64,000 nucleotides of DNA, from positions 4,464,001 through 4,528,000 of the forward strand of contig NZ_CP046582.1 of assembly GCF_018141005.1 (NCBI RefSeq), read 5' to 3'. This DNA is from Erwinia sp. E602. Lineage in GTDB: Bacteria > Pseudomonadota > Gammaproteobacteria > Enterobacterales > Enterobacteriaceae. The number at the start of each line of letters is the position of its first letter. The first letter of the stretch is position 1. Below are positions 35,487 through 55,917 of this stretch, in pieces. The position numbers and the translations under genes were made by a program. The notes below the pieces were generated by a model. The model searched no databases and was not told the DNA's origin. It saw only the letters and a program-made list of their open reading frames with translations.

Positions 35487-35871
35487 CGAGCGGCCGGTCG
35501 CCAGGGGGGACGTACACCTTACGATCGGGCAGCAGATCCGTGCTGTTAACGTTGGCGGAACCTATCCCGACAACGTAGTGAGCGGCCGGATGCCAGAGGA
35601 ATACCTATTTCAGTTCAGGCAGCAGACCCGCGCTGCTGCCTTCCTTCCTCACGGCAACACCCTCTTCGACTCCGGCTTCTCAGCTACCAGGCCTGCAACA
35701 CCGGTCACGGCACTCTTTTTTGTGTAGTCGTGCACAAAAAAATGACACCGCAGGCAACGTCATCAATAGCGCTGAATACGCATTCCATAACGCCGCACCC
35801 GCGCTTTTCCCGCAGCCCACAGCGGGTAGAGTAGAACCGTGGTCAGCCCGGCGGCTGGCTGCCGGGGCCGG
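35484..35871. other. Gap after thiE with a duplicated ~70-nt segment
   Basis: Two imperfect direct copies, each beginning TAG(C/T)GAGCGGCCGG at 35484 and 35576, also share GGCAGCAGA(T/C)CCG about 43 nt in. The first copy begins at the thiE stop codon. Further on, an AT-rich inverted repeat (TTTTTTGTG / CACAAAAAA, about 35716-35742) could terminate transcription from either side. I see no remnant of thiF, thiS, thiG or thiH. Confidence 0.55.
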
Positions 35872-37368
35872 TTATCCTTTCCCACCGGCCCCGCCTTCCT
35901 CCACCAGCGCCAGCGCGTCCGTAGCTTCGGCTTCGGTCGGCATCTCCGGCATGCAGGCCGCCATCGCCCGCGTCAGCGCCGCACCAATAATGGCCAGTGC
36001 CAGATCGGTTTTATCGGTAAACGGATGCCCGTAGCTCAGGCGCAGGCAGTTACGGTATTTGCCGGAGGCCGAGAACAGCGAGCCCACCGCCACCTGTATT
36101 TTCGTTTCACGCAGGTCCTGATTCAGCCGGTGCACGTCAAACGGTTCGGGCAGTTCGACCCACAGCAGGAAGCTGCCCTGCGGGCGGGTGACGCAGATGC
36201 CGCAGGGAAAGTGATGGCGCAGCCGCCGCGTGAAGATCTCGAGGTTGCGCTGGTAGAGCATGCGCATTCGCCGCAGGTGCGGCAGGTAGTATCCCTGACG
36301 AATGAAGTTGGCCACCGCCTGCTGCGCCTGAATCGCGCTGGAGCCGGTGCCGATATACTTCAGGTGCAGCACGCGATCGAAATAGCGCCCCGGCGCGATC
36401 CAGCCCACGCGCAGCCCCGGCGCCAGCGTTTTGGAGAAGGAGCTGCACAGCATCACCCGGCCGTCCAGATCCAGCGATTTAACGGTCGCCGGCCGCGGAT
36501 AGTCAAACGCCAGCTCGCCGTACACGTCATCCTCAATGATCGCCGCATCAAAACGTTGCGCCAGGGCGATCAGCGCCCGCTTGCGCGCTTCCGGCATAAT
36601 GAAACCCAGCGGATTATTGCAGTTAGGCACCACCACCACGCCTTTGATCGGCCACTGCTCAAACGCCAGTTCCAGCGCTTCGAGGCTGATGCCGGAAACC
36701 GAATCGGTCGGAATTTCAATGGCGCGGATGCCGTAACCGTTGAGGGTCTGCATGGTGCCGTGGAAGGTCGGGGACTCCACCGCAATAATGTCGCCGGGCT
36801 GGCAGACGGCGCGAATGGCAATCGACAGCGCCTCGTGGCAGCCGGTGGTCACCACAATGTCATCCGCCGTCAGCTGGCAGCCGCTGTCGATCTGCAGGCG
36901 GGCAATCTGTTCACGCAGTTCGACCACACCGTACAGATTGTCATAGGCGAGCATCCGCGGATCCATCTGCTGACCGAGGCGGTTGATAATTTTCCACAGC
37001 GGCTTCAGCGTTGGCTGGCTGACGTCGGGCATGCCGCTGCCAAGCTGAAAGACGTCGTTATCCAGACGCGCGTTGACCAGCTCCAGCACGCGGTCCCACT
37101 GGGTAACCTCCACCGGGCGCTGCACCGGGCGAGTCATCGGCGGGATCGGCGGCACCGCCTTGCGCGGCGTGACAAAGTAGCCGGAGCGCGGCTGCGGGGT
37201 GATCAGCTGCTTCTCTTCCAGCAGGTAGTACGCCTGCTGAACGGTGCTGATGCTGACGCCGTGTTCGGCGCTGAGCGTGCGTACCGAAGGCAGGCGCTCT
37301 CCGCCCTGATACAACCCCTGCTCAATGCGTTGCGCCAGCAGGTCGGCCAGATGTTGATAACGCGTCAT
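35872..37368 (-). CDS. yjiR: MocR-family PLP-dependent transcriptional regulator YjiR
   Basis: A 498-residue fusion of an N-terminal GntR winged helix (GERLPSVRTLSAEHGVSIST, residues ~22-45) with a fold-type I aminotransferase domain. The PLP-binding Lys is in SSFSKTLAPGLRVGW. VVPNCNNPLGFIMP and the NNPLG motif mark the PLP site. It is strongly colinear with E. coli YjiR. MocR regulators use PLP as a sensor ligand; the target here is unknown, but the divergent small gene yjiS is the obvious candidate, as the two are also neighbours in E. coli. Confidence 0.88.
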   Translation of the reverse strand: MTRYQHLADLLAQRIEQGLYQGGERLPSVRTLSAEHGVSISTVQQAYYLLEEKQLITPQPRSGYFVTPRKAVPPIPPMTRPVQRPVEVTQWDRVLELVNARLDNDVFQLGSGMPDVSQPTLKPLWKIINRLGQQMDPRMLAYDNLYGVVELREQIARLQIDSGCQLTADDIVVTTGCHEALSIAIRAVCQPGDIIAVESPTFHGTMQTLNGYGIRAIEIPTDSVSGISLEALELAFEQWPIKGVVVVPNCNNPLGFIMPEARKRALIALAQRFDAAIIEDDVYGELAFDYPRPATVKSLDLDGRVMLCSSFSKTLAPGLRVGWIAPGRYFDRVLHLKYIGTGSSAIQAQQAVANFIRQGYYLPHLRRMRMLYQRNLEIFTRRLRHHFPCGICVTRPQGSFLLWVELPEPFDVHRLNQDLRETKIQVAVGSLFSASGKYRNCLRLSYGHPFTDKTDLALAIIGAALTRAMAACMPEMPTEAEATDALALVEEGGAGGKG

Positions 37369-37541
37369 TGTATCCTCTCATTTCCACACATCGACTGAAA
37401 ACCAGTACAGATGCCGGTGAAAAATACCATTCAGACACACTATCCCCCGTTCTGTATGGCAATAAAAGAGAATTTTTGCATCTGTATCGACTGGGCGGCT
37501 AACGGCATAATTTCTCTCAGACGCCATCAGGGGAGAGCAGC

Positions 37542-37733
37542 ATGGAATTTTACGAGAACAGAGCAGCCCGGCCATTCAGCTGGGCCACCGTCCGCACCAT
37601 TTTTATCCTGCCTTACCGCCGCTGGCAGGCCGCGCGCCTGCGGGCAGCCACCCGCAGGATCCTGGCCGGGCTCAGCCAGGAGCAGCTGAAAGATATCGGC
37701 ATGACCAGTATGGACGTGCAGCGGTTCAAATGA
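37542..37733 (+). CDS. yjiS: DUF1127 small protein YjiS
   Basis: A 63-residue basic protein with the DUF1127 core LSQEQLKDIGMTSMDV at its C-terminus. It begins MEFYENRAARPF, like E. coli YjiS (MEFHENRA). AGGGGAG lies before the start and a strong terminator follows. DUF1127 proteins in other bacteria (for example YjiS-like proteins of alphaproteobacteria) affect RNA turnover and phosphate or carbon metabolism; the role here is not known. The 173-nt gap to yjiR contains an inverted TACAGATGC / GCATCTGTA pair (37406, 37478) that could be regulator half-sites. Confidence 0.85.
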   Translation: MEFYENRAARPFSWATVRTIFILPYRRWQAARLRAATRRILAGLSQEQLKDIGMTSMDVQRFK

Positions 37734-37765
37734 TGTGATGTGGCCTGGTGCGCGGTTTGCACCCC

Positions 37766-37799
37766 GGGGCAGCAGAGGGTGCTCTGCTGCCCCCTTTTT
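37766..37799 (+). terminator. yjiS terminator
   Basis: A perfect 12-bp stem (GGGGCAGCAGAG / CTCTGCTGCCCC) with a GGTG loop, followed by CTTTTTATT. Confidence 0.95.
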
Positions 37800-37885
37800 A
37801 TTGCCGGTGCAGTTTCCCGGCGGCCTGGCGTGAAGGCTGACGGCAACGCGGCCGTTGTACGCCGAGCCACCGTTAGCCTTACCGA

Positions 37886-39613
37886 TCAGTTCGGTGACCG
37901 TGCGGCAAACTGCGCCTGATGCAGGCGGGCATAGTGCCCCTGTTTTGCCAGCAGCTGTCGATGATCGCCCTGCTCCACGATGCCGTTATCATCCACCACG
38001 ATAATGCGGTCTGCATTCTGAATGGTGCTGAGGCGGTGGGCGATCACCAGCGAGGTGCGGCCTGCGGACAGTTCACTCAGCGACTGCTGAATGGCCTGTT
38101 CAGTAGCGGTATCCAGCGCCGAGGTTGCTTCATCAAGGATCAGGATTGGCGGGTTTTTCAGGAAGATCCGCGCGATCGACAGACGCTGCTTCTGGCCGCC
38201 CGACAGTTTGACGCCGCGCTCGCCGACCACCGTGTCCATGCCCTGCGGCAGGCTGGCAATCAGCTCGTCCAGATGGGCCTGACGTGCGGCATGCCAGATC
38301 GCCTCTTCGCTGGCGTCCAGCCGGCCGTAGGCGATATTCTCACGGATGGTGCCGCCAAACAGGAATACGTCCTGCTGCACGATGCCGATCTGACCGCGCA
38401 GCGACCGTTGCGTGACGTCGCGGATATCGACGCCATCAATGCGAATGACGCCGCTCTGTACATCATAAAAACGCGGTAGCAGCGAGCAGAGCGTGGTTTT
38501 TCCCGCGCCGCTCGGGCCGACAAAGGCGATGGTTTCACCGGCGCGAATGGTCAGGTCGATCTGACTGAGCACTGGCCGATCGGCCTGATAACCGAAGGTC
38601 ACCTTGTCGAAGGTAATATCCCCGCGCACCGCGTCCAGCGTCACCGCATCGGGTTTGTCGGTAATATCCGGCAGCGTATCAATCAGCTGGGTGAAACGTT
38701 TAAAGCCGGCGATGCCTTTCGGATAGCTCTCCAGCACCGCCGAGATTTTCTGCACCGGACGGAAGAATACCTCCACCAGCAGCAGAAAACCGACAAATCC
38801 ACCGTAGCTCAGCTGGCCCGCCAGCACGTACCAGGTACCCGCTACCATCACGATCAGCTGCACCAGCCGGGTGCTCAGGTAGCTGAGGGTCATACTGGTG
38901 GTCATAATGCGGTAAGCGCGCAGCTTGGTGGTGCGGTAGCTGGCGTTGTCATCGGCGAACAGCGCTTCCTCCTTCTGCTCGTTGGCAAAGGCCTTCACCA
39001 CGCGGATACCGCCAATGCTCTCTTCAATACGCGTATTAAAGTTACCCACCTGGCTGAACAGCTTGCGCCAGGTCTCCGCCATCTGTGAACCGTGACGGCT
39101 GACCAGCCACGACATGCCGGGCACGATCACCAGGGTGATCAGCGCCAGCGGCAGATGCACGCTGGCCATCAGAATAAAGGCACCGATAAAGGTCATGATT
39201 GCCAGGAACAGATCTTCCGGCCCGTGGTGGGCAATTTCTCCCACCTCCTCCAGATCCTTCGTCACGTGGGTGATAATATGGCCGGTTTTCGTGTTGTCGT
39301 AGTAGCGCAGCGACAATTTTTGCAGATGGGAAAACGCCTGCTGGCGCATATCGGTCTCAATGCCGACGCCCAGCGCGTGTCCCCAGTAGTTAACGATCGC
39401 CATCAGGCCGGTATTGATCAGATAGATCGCCAGCAGCGCCAGGGCGGCGATCACGATCAGCGGCCAGTCCTGCGCGGGCAGCAGCTTATCAATAAAGGTG
39501 CGCACCGCCATCGGGAACGCCAGCTCCAGCAGGCCGGCCAGCACGGCACAGCCGAAATCGATCATAAACAGTTTCTTGTACGGCGCGTAATAGCTAAAAA
39601 AACGACGAAGCAT
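37886..39613 (-). CDS. ABC exporter, fused membrane and ATPase domains (multidrug/lipid type)
   Basis: A 575-residue half-transporter that should act as a homodimer or heterodimer in the inner membrane. The first ~310 residues hold six helices of the type-1 exporter fold. The ATPase domain follows with Walker A GPSGAGKTT (~368), Q-loop IVQQDVF, signature LSGGQKQR (~470), Walker B ILILDEATSALD and H-loop IAHRLST. I start at ATG 39613, preceded by GAGGATACT; an extension of ten residues upstream is unlikely. No dedicated partner or periplasmic adaptor gene is adjacent. The substrate cannot be told from sequence. Confidence 0.85.
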   Translation of the reverse strand: MLRRFFSYYAPYKKLFMIDFGCAVLAGLLELAFPMAVRTFIDKLLPAQDWPLIVIAALALLAIYLINTGLMAIVNYWGHALGVGIETDMRQQAFSHLQKLSLRYYDNTKTGHIITHVTKDLEEVGEIAHHGPEDLFLAIMTFIGAFILMASVHLPLALITLVIVPGMSWLVSRHGSQMAETWRKLFSQVGNFNTRIEESIGGIRVVKAFANEQKEEALFADDNASYRTTKLRAYRIMTTSMTLSYLSTRLVQLIVMVAGTWYVLAGQLSYGGFVGFLLLVEVFFRPVQKISAVLESYPKGIAGFKRFTQLIDTLPDITDKPDAVTLDAVRGDITFDKVTFGYQADRPVLSQIDLTIRAGETIAFVGPSGAGKTTLCSLLPRFYDVQSGVIRIDGVDIRDVTQRSLRGQIGIVQQDVFLFGGTIRENIAYGRLDASEEAIWHAARQAHLDELIASLPQGMDTVVGERGVKLSGGQKQRLSIARIFLKNPPILILDEATSALDTATEQAIQQSLSELSAGRTSLVIAHRLSTIQNADRIIVVDDNGIVEQGDHRQLLAKQGHYARLHQAQFAARSPN

Positions 39614-39748
39614 AGTATCCTCATTGCAGTAACCGGGCGGCAACGGGCCGCCGGTCAGTTGGCTTTACGGCGTCTGAGACCCTGTTCAGCAGGAATGTTC
39701 ACAGCCCTGCTGAACGCGGGTTCTGCAGCGGCCCCTGGTAACGGCGGG

Positions 39749-40810
39749 CTAGCGGGGGGATGCTTCGCTCACCCACAACGACGGCCAGTCACCCGGCTCA
39801 CCGCCGTTACAGGACGGCTGGTTGTTATAGCTGGCCAGATGAAAATCCTTACCGTCATACTTCCAGCTGCCGTTATGGCCGCAGTCGGCAATGCCGCGCC
39901 CGCGTCCTGAAAAGTACAGTTCACCGGCGGCAGGATCGTAGCCGCCCTCGGTAAACCAGCTCAGACGTTCCGGCTGGCCCGATTCGCCCGCTACCGGCAG
40001 CGGGAGCGTCAGTTGCGTTGAGCGGGTGGCATCAGCACGGTCACTGATAAAAAGCATGCTGGAGGACTGATAGGCACCCAGCCCGCAGTTGATCATCACC
40101 AGCGCCTGCTGCGCGTTCAGCGGCTGCGCCTCACTGCGTTCGCGACTTTCCGCGTCCGGCTCACAGCCCTCTTTCTGCAGCAGCGGCAGGTTGGCTTTGA
40201 TCGCACCGTCAATCAGCGCCTGCGCGTTGGTCAGCGCCACCACCTTCGGCGGCGTAAAGCTGAACGCCGGCGGCCGTGGCCGGGCCGGTACCTGGTCTGG
40301 TTCGTTATTGCCAACCTTCAGCAGCGCGGTCTGATTATTCAGCCGCCCCTGACGCTCATCCACCAGCAGCAGCGCTGCGTTCAGGCCGCTGAGCGAGGCC
40401 GCATCGCCGTTCGGTGCCAGCGCCAGCTTCAGGGCATTCTTACTTGCCTGCACCCACCGCTGCACGGTCGCCAGGCTGTCCGTGCTGGCCACGTTAAAGT
40501 CATCCTCAGCGGCCTTTGAGAAGCTCAGCTCGCTGTTCCAGCGCTGCCCGTCCAGCCAGACCCCCTGCGGGTCGTCATTGCCAAACCCCTGAAAACGCAG
40601 CGACACCGCGCCCTGCGGCCCGGCCTGACGTGCGATAATAATCCGCAGCCCTTCATCCAGATTACGCACGTCGCAGTCGTTAACATTGTTGCAGGTGACC
40701 TGCCACTGTTTAAACACCTTCTGCAGCGGTACCTGGCTGTTCTCTGCCGCCAGCAGCGGCGCAGTCATCGCCAGGCCCAGCGCGGCCAATAATAACTTTA
40801 TTTTTTTCAT
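39749..40810 (-). CDS. DUF1176 domain-containing exported protein
   Basis: A 353-residue protein with a clear Sec signal peptide (MKKIKLLLAALGLAMTAPLLAA). It matches the DUF1176 family, which is periplasmic and of unknown function. Cys residues occur in pairs (TCNNVNDCD near residue 40, CGHN and SCNGG near the end) and probably form disulfides. The C-terminal part contains a repeated W/Y-rich segment (GSWKYDGKDFHLASY). It starts just after the rpoC terminator, so it has its own promoter. The neighbouring ABC gene is on the same strand, 135 nt downstream. Confidence 0.75.
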   Translation of the reverse strand: MKKIKLLLAALGLAMTAPLLAAENSQVPLQKVFKQWQVTCNNVNDCDVRNLDEGLRIIIARQAGPQGAVSLRFQGFGNDDPQGVWLDGQRWNSELSFSKAAEDDFNVASTDSLATVQRWVQASKNALKLALAPNGDAASLSGLNAALLLVDERQGRLNNQTALLKVGNNEPDQVPARPRPPAFSFTPPKVVALTNAQALIDGAIKANLPLLQKEGCEPDAESRERSEAQPLNAQQALVMINCGLGAYQSSSMLFISDRADATRSTQLTLPLPVAGESGQPERLSWFTEGGYDPAAGELYFSGRGRGIADCGHNGSWKYDGKDFHLASYNNQPSCNGGEPGDWPSLWVSEASPR

Positions 40811-40841
40811 TGTGTTATCCCGAATTACTTTTCCATAAGCA

Positions 40842-40870
40842 AAAAAAAACCGCTCCGGAGAGCGGTTTTT
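40842..40870 (-). terminator. rpoBC operon terminator
   Basis: On the minus strand AAAACCGCTC / GAGCGGTTTT forms a 10-bp stem followed by a T-run. It lies about 25 nt after the rpoC stop. Confidence 0.92.
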
Positions 40871-40893
40871 ACTATGCCATAACTGAGCGACGA

Positions 40894-45117
<4,224 letters not shown>

Positions 45118-45260
45118 GGATTAGCTCCCGTCGGAGTGAGACTTCTCAGAAACGCCCGGAGTGACCCGGGCGCCCTGTAACCAGTACAGCAAGTGCGAGT
45201 ACCCCCCGGTTTCAGGCTGCCGGCGCGTTAGCGACGTGCATCCCGAAGGTGGGGGAGTGA

Positions 45261-49289
<4,029 letters not shown>

Positions 49290-49545
49290 TGGGTTCCTCA
49301 GCTCGCTGAAAAGTAGAACCTTTCTGTCCGTCCAGAGGGGACAGTTCATGCAACGCTGTTTTGTGTTGTGCAAAAGGCAGAACGCCTTTTGTAATACCTC
49401 TTTCTATCACGCTTAAACCATTTCATTGCCGCTTTCCGGGCGGGGAGCCCATGGAGGGATGGCAGTATATTAAGTCGTCGATAGAGAAAGATATTAAGCT
49501 AATCAATGGCTAAACAGTGTGAAAGACCATTGATGCTATAGAGCG

Positions 49546-49577
49546 CAAAAAGGCTGGTGACCAAAAAGTCACCAGCC
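49546..49577 (-). terminator. rplL-rpoB attenuator
   Basis: A perfect 10-bp stem (GGCTGGTGAC / GTCACCAGCC) followed by TTTTTGCG on the minus strand. The sequence and position are those of the E. coli attenuator that lets only part of the transcripts reach rpoBC. Confidence 0.92.
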
Positions 49578-49630
49578 ATCAGCCTGAGCTAACGTAATGT
49601 CAGACTCAAGCTGCAACCTGGAAGGTTGGC

Positions 49631-50005
<375 letters not shown>

Positions 50006-50059
50006 CTAAATTCAGAAAAAGTTTATACGTAAGCAAATGAACGTGAAAAGAAAGGCTGA

Positions 50060-50557
50060 TTAAGCAGCTTCTTTCTGATCGCGAACAGCAGCCAGAGTGC
50101 GAACCAGTTTGCCGGCAGCGGCTTCTTTCATGGTTGCCATCAGGCGTGCAACTGCTTCATCGTAGGTAGGCAGAGTTGCCAGGCGGTCGATCTGAGCCGC
50201 ACTGATCAGCTCGCCTTCAAAGGCCGCAGCTTTAACCTCAAATTTTGCATTCGCTTTCGCGAAATCTTTGAACAGACGAGCAGCAGCGCCCGGGTGTTCC
50301 ATAGAATATGCAATCAAGGTAGGACCGGTGAAGGTGTCTTTCAGGCACTCAAACTGAGTACCCTCAACAACGCGACGCAGCAGGGTGTTACGAACAACAC
50401 GCATCACTACGCCAGCTTCACGAGCTGCTTTACGCAGTTCGGTCATTTTGTCTACGGTAACGCCACGAGAATCCGCAACTACCGCAGACAGCGCGCCTTT
50501 GGCTACTTCGCTGACTTCAGCAACAATCGCTTGTTTGTCTTGAAGATTTAAGGCCAT
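50060..50557 (-). CDS. rplJ: Ribosomal protein L10
   Basis: L10 anchors the L7/L12 stalk on 23S rRNA, and in complex with L12 it represses its own mRNA. It has 165 residues with [20 protein letters not shown] at the start. The 421-nt upstream gap should contain the promoter and the autogenous leader, and here also an ERIC element. Confidence 0.97.
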   Translation of the reverse strand: MALNLQDKQAIVAEVSEVAKGALSAVVADSRGVTVDKMTELRKAAREAGVVMRVVRNTLLRRVVEGTQFECLKDTFTGPTLIAYSMEHPGAAARLFKDFAKANAKFEVKAAAFEGELISAAQIDRLATLPTYDEAVARLMATMKEAAAGKLVRTLAAVRDQKEAA

Positions 50558-50787
50558 TAGCTTGTGCTCCTGGATTTTAGCCGGAGATGAATTTCCCCGG
50601 AACTCACTTCACCTGAACCGTGTTACCACGGCCAGGCGCTAAAACACGGTGAGCAGATCCAGCAAAGACTATAAAAATATTCTTTTGGTTCTGTCACCGT
50701 CTACGCAGGAAATTAAGTCTCTTGCGAAACACCTGCGGTCTTGGACGGAGGCCAGGATAGGCCTGGCTCCAACCTAAAAATCTGTCT

Positions 50788-50911
50788 AATACATCGTCCT
50801 TCAAGCTGCCGCTGCGTTGGCTGCCTTCATTCACCCCAGTCACGTAGTGAACTACGCACCTGTGGATTCACTCAGTTGCCGCTTTGCTACAACTCGAATG
50901 ACTCGATTAGA
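50788..50911 (-). repeat. ERIC element in the rplA-rplJ spacer
   Basis: About 124 bp agree with the ERIC consensus over its whole length. Diagnostic stretches are GCTGCGTTGGCTGC, TTCACCCCAGTCAC, a central palindrome GTAGTGAACTAC, GGATTCACTC and CTACAACTCGAAT. It lies in the leader or upstream region of rplJL. The remaining gap (50558-50787 and 50912-50978) holds leader sequence; TATTAT near 50925 on the minus strand may be a -10. Confidence 0.85.
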
Positions 50912-50978
50912 AGTTCTGCATAATAACAGAACAATGGGCCAAAGATTCTAGATGAAAATTTAGCCCACGTAAAGCAGA

Positions 50979-52163
<1,185 letters not shown>

Positions 52164-52167
52164 TTAA

Positions 52168-52195
52168 TATTTACCCGCCGTTGCCAGCGTGTAAA
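52168..52195 (-). promoter_or_regulatory. Candidate promoter of rplKA
   Basis: TTTACA (52190-52195), 16 nt, TAAATA (52168-52173) on the minus strand. The -35 is good, the -10 weak. It begins inside the T-run of the nusG terminator, about 50-75 nt upstream of rplK. Confidence 0.4.
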
Positions 52196-52234
52196 AACAA
52201 AAGGCGCGAAATAATAGTGCAATTTCGCGCCTTT
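52192..52234 (-). terminator. secE-nusG terminator
   Basis: A perfect 12-bp stem (AAGGCGCGAAAT / ATTTCGCGCCTT) is followed on the minus strand by TTGTTTTTA, about 80 nt past nusG. Confidence 0.85.
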
Positions 52235-52310
52235 CGCAACCATCCGTTCAGGACAATTGTGTAAATTTTATGCCGCACAGCGCGATTTTTCGCACTGTGC
52301 GCAAAGGGGA

Positions 52311-52856
52311 TTAGCCTTTCTCAACCTGACCGAAGTCCAGCTCAACCGGCGTAGCACGGCCGAAGATGGAAACAGATACTTTCAGGCGGCTTTTCTCGTA
52401 GTCGACTTCTTCCACCACGCCGTTGAAGTCCGCAAATGGACCATCGCTAACGCGAACCAGTTCACCCGGCTCAAACAGCGTTTTAGGACGTGGCTTGTCA
52501 CCAACCTGCTGCAGACGGTTCATGATCGCGTCAACTTCTTTATCGCTGATCGGCGCCGGACGGTCAGATGTACCACCGATAAAGCCCATCACGCGTGGCA
52601 CGCTGCGCACCAGGTGCCAGCTGGCATCGTTCATGACCATCTGCACCAGCACATAGCCCGGGAAGAACTTGCGCTCGCTTTTGCGGCGCTGGCCACCACG
52701 GATCTCAACCACTTCTTCGGTTGGAACCATGACTTCGCCAAACAGCTCTTCCATATTGTGTAATTTGATATGCTCGCGCAGCGACTGCGATACGCGGCCT
52801 TCAAAACCGGAAAACGCCTGAACGACGTACCAGCGCATTTTTGGGGCTTCAGACAT
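52311..52856 (-). CDS. nusG: Transcription elongation/termination factor NusG
   Basis: NusG binds the polymerase clamp, links it with the ribosome and assists Rho. It has 181 residues. The NGN domain begins [19 protein letters not shown], and the C-terminal KOW domain has [20 protein letters not shown]. It starts one nt after the secE stop. Confidence 0.98.
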   Translation of the reverse strand: MSEAPKMRWYVVQAFSGFEGRVSQSLREHIKLHNMEELFGEVMVPTEEVVEIRGGQRRKSERKFFPGYVLVQMVMNDASWHLVRSVPRVMGFIGGTSDRPAPISDKEVDAIMNRLQQVGDKPRPKTLFEPGELVRVSDGPFADFNGVVEEVDYEKSRLKVSVSIFGRATPVELDFGQVEKG

Positions 52857-52857
52857 C

Positions 52858-53241
52858 TTAGAACCTCAGGCCAGTGATAAACGATACCAGACGGACCAGA
52901 ATGCCATCCAGCCCCCACAAAATCAGTGACATCACGGCAGTTACCGCGGCAACGATTAACGTGGTGTGCAACGTTTCCTGACGAGTAGGCCAGATGACTT
53001 TGCGAACTTCAGTGCGGGCTTCACGGGCGAAAGCCAGTGTCGCTTTGCCTTTGATGGTCAGCAGGGCAACGCCTGCTGCGGCTGCGATCAGAACAACGAC
53101 GGCCAGCGCGCGCAGCGGCAGAGTCACGCCGCGATAGTAATAGTTGCCGACGATAGCAGCGATCAGCAGTACTGCCACACCTAACCACTTGATCACTTCC
53201 AGGCCGCGTCCGCTCCCTTGAGCTTCGGTATTAGCACTCAT
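52858..53241 (-). CDS. secE: Preprotein translocase subunit SecE
   Basis: SecE is the essential clamp subunit of the SecYEG channel. The 127-residue form has three membrane helices, as in E. coli. The conserved cytoplasmic stretch [17 protein letters not shown] precedes the last helix, which is the functional part. It forms an operon with nusG. Confidence 0.97.
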   Translation of the reverse strand: MSANTEAQGSGRGLEVIKWLGVAVLLIAAIVGNYYYRGVTLPLRALAVVVLIAAAAGVALLTIKGKATLAFAREARTEVRKVIWPTRQETLHTTLIVAAVTAVMSLILWGLDGILVRLVSFITGLRF

Positions 53242-53445
53242 AAACCAACCTGCCAGAATAAATCAGAAACACTTTTGCCCCGCAAAACGAGGCAACCGAA
53301 CCGAATAATGTGCAAAGGCACCACCCGGCATAGCCATTAATCTCAAGACATACTTGAAAATTATGGGTTTTTACGCCGTGCTACAGAGCCTGCCTCAGCA
53401 ATGATTATGACCGAAAATCACTGATGAGCCAGGTTCTATGTTACA

Positions 53446-53478
53446 GCGTAGAAAAAGGGCATCAAATGATGCCCTTTT
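53446..53478 (-). terminator. tuf terminator
   Basis: On the minus strand AAAAGGGCATC / GATGCCCTTTT with a short loop is followed by TTTTTC, about 30 nt after the tuf stop. The 210 nt up to secE should contain the secE promoter, which I cannot place firmly. Confidence 0.85.
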
Positions 53479-53508
53479 CTCGTGCGTTGCGTCAAATATT
53501 ATCAGCGA

Positions 53509-54729
<1,221 letters not shown>

Positions 54730-54805
54730 TCACCACATCAACCAGGCATTGCCTGAATCGTTGAATTTTGTAACAGAGAAGAAGCAGGGAGGGAGATTTT
54801 GAAAG

Positions 54806-54881
54806 TGGTGCTGATACCCAGAGTCGAACTGGGGACCTCACCCTTACCAAGGGTGCGCTCTACCAACTGAGCCATATCAGC
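54806..54881 (-). tRNA. thrT: tRNA-Thr (anticodon GGT)
   Basis: A 76-nt gene with encoded CCA, GCTGATA/TATCAGC acceptor stem, anticodon GGT in CTTGGTAAG, and T-loop GTTCGACTC. It is the last tRNA before tuf in the transcript. Confidence 0.97.
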
Positions 54882-54887
54882 ACGGCT

Positions 54888-54962
<75 letters not shown>

Positions 54963-55173
54963 ATCCTGGAACTCGGCTACCTGTTCTGTCTGTAGCTTTT
55001 GAGTATCTGGAAAGTCTCCGTTTACTCAAGTCATCACGCATTTACCTGATGACCTTGACTGGGCTTGAGCTCAGTCTGAAATCCTGATGAACAAACTTTG
55101 CTAGCTTGTCATCTTTGCAGCCTCGGTGATTGCTCACTTATTCTGCTTTCAACTCCCAACATCTGAGTCGAAA

Positions 55174-55258
<85 letters not shown>

Positions 55259-55278
55259 TGGGGTATTTCGTTACTTGA

Positions 55279-55354
<76 letters not shown>

Positions 55355-55368
55355 ATCAAGTGGTGCGC

Positions 55369-55397
55369 ATTTTAGGAAGACCGCGCCCGGGATGCAA
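55369..55397 (-). promoter_or_regulatory. Promoter of the tRNA-tuf operon
   Basis: TTGCAT (55392-55397), 17 nt, TAAAAT (55369-55374) on the minus strand, followed by a GCGC discriminator typical of stringently controlled stable RNA promoters. The first tRNA begins about 15 nt downstream of the -10. Confidence 0.85.
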
Positions 55398-55911
55398 CAA
55401 AAAAATTGCGATAATTGTTCTTACGCTCACTCTTTGTGCAATTCACCTTAAAACGGCCCCTCTTTCGCGTTTTTTTGCTGAAAAAAAGCGCAATGGCGCG
55501 GTATGTTTTTCTTTTTAAGCACGCCCTACCGATGCGGCGAGTGAACCCGCGAGGGTACTCACCCGCCCTCAATGCCACACTAATTTCTGAATAGCACATA
55601 ACACCGGCTACCCACGTGAGAATCGTAAATCGTATCTAACGCGTCAGATGCTACCGCCGTGGCGAACCGCGGCGATCGGATTTGATGGCCCATGCACATC
55701 TCTCGTGCGATACACCGTAGCCAGTTAATGCGAGTGACGTAACGTTTGCCAGCCTGTTAGCGCTTTTTTCCTTCTTATTCAGGCCCGTCTGGTGTTAACC
55801 TCCTGCCCATTGTGTTCTGAAATCCCCAGGGTAATTCAGCCTGACTGCGACACGATGTTGCGGATATCAACGGGCTAACCTTCTGATGGGTAACTACTTG
55901 CTGGCAGAAGC
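55398..55911. other. Divergent gap between the tRNA operon and coaA
   Basis: About 510 nt that must contain activating sequences of the tRNA promoter (AT-rich tracts near 55400-55500) and the coaA promoter. I see no gene, repeat or RNA structure that I can defend. Confidence 0.4.
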
Positions 55912-55917
55912 ATGCAT

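Noticed and set aside
35839..37398. A 519-codon plus-strand frame opposite yjiR
   Set aside because: The minus-strand product is a clear MocR regulator with HTH and PLP-lysine motifs; the plus-strand product is compositionally skewed and resembles nothing.
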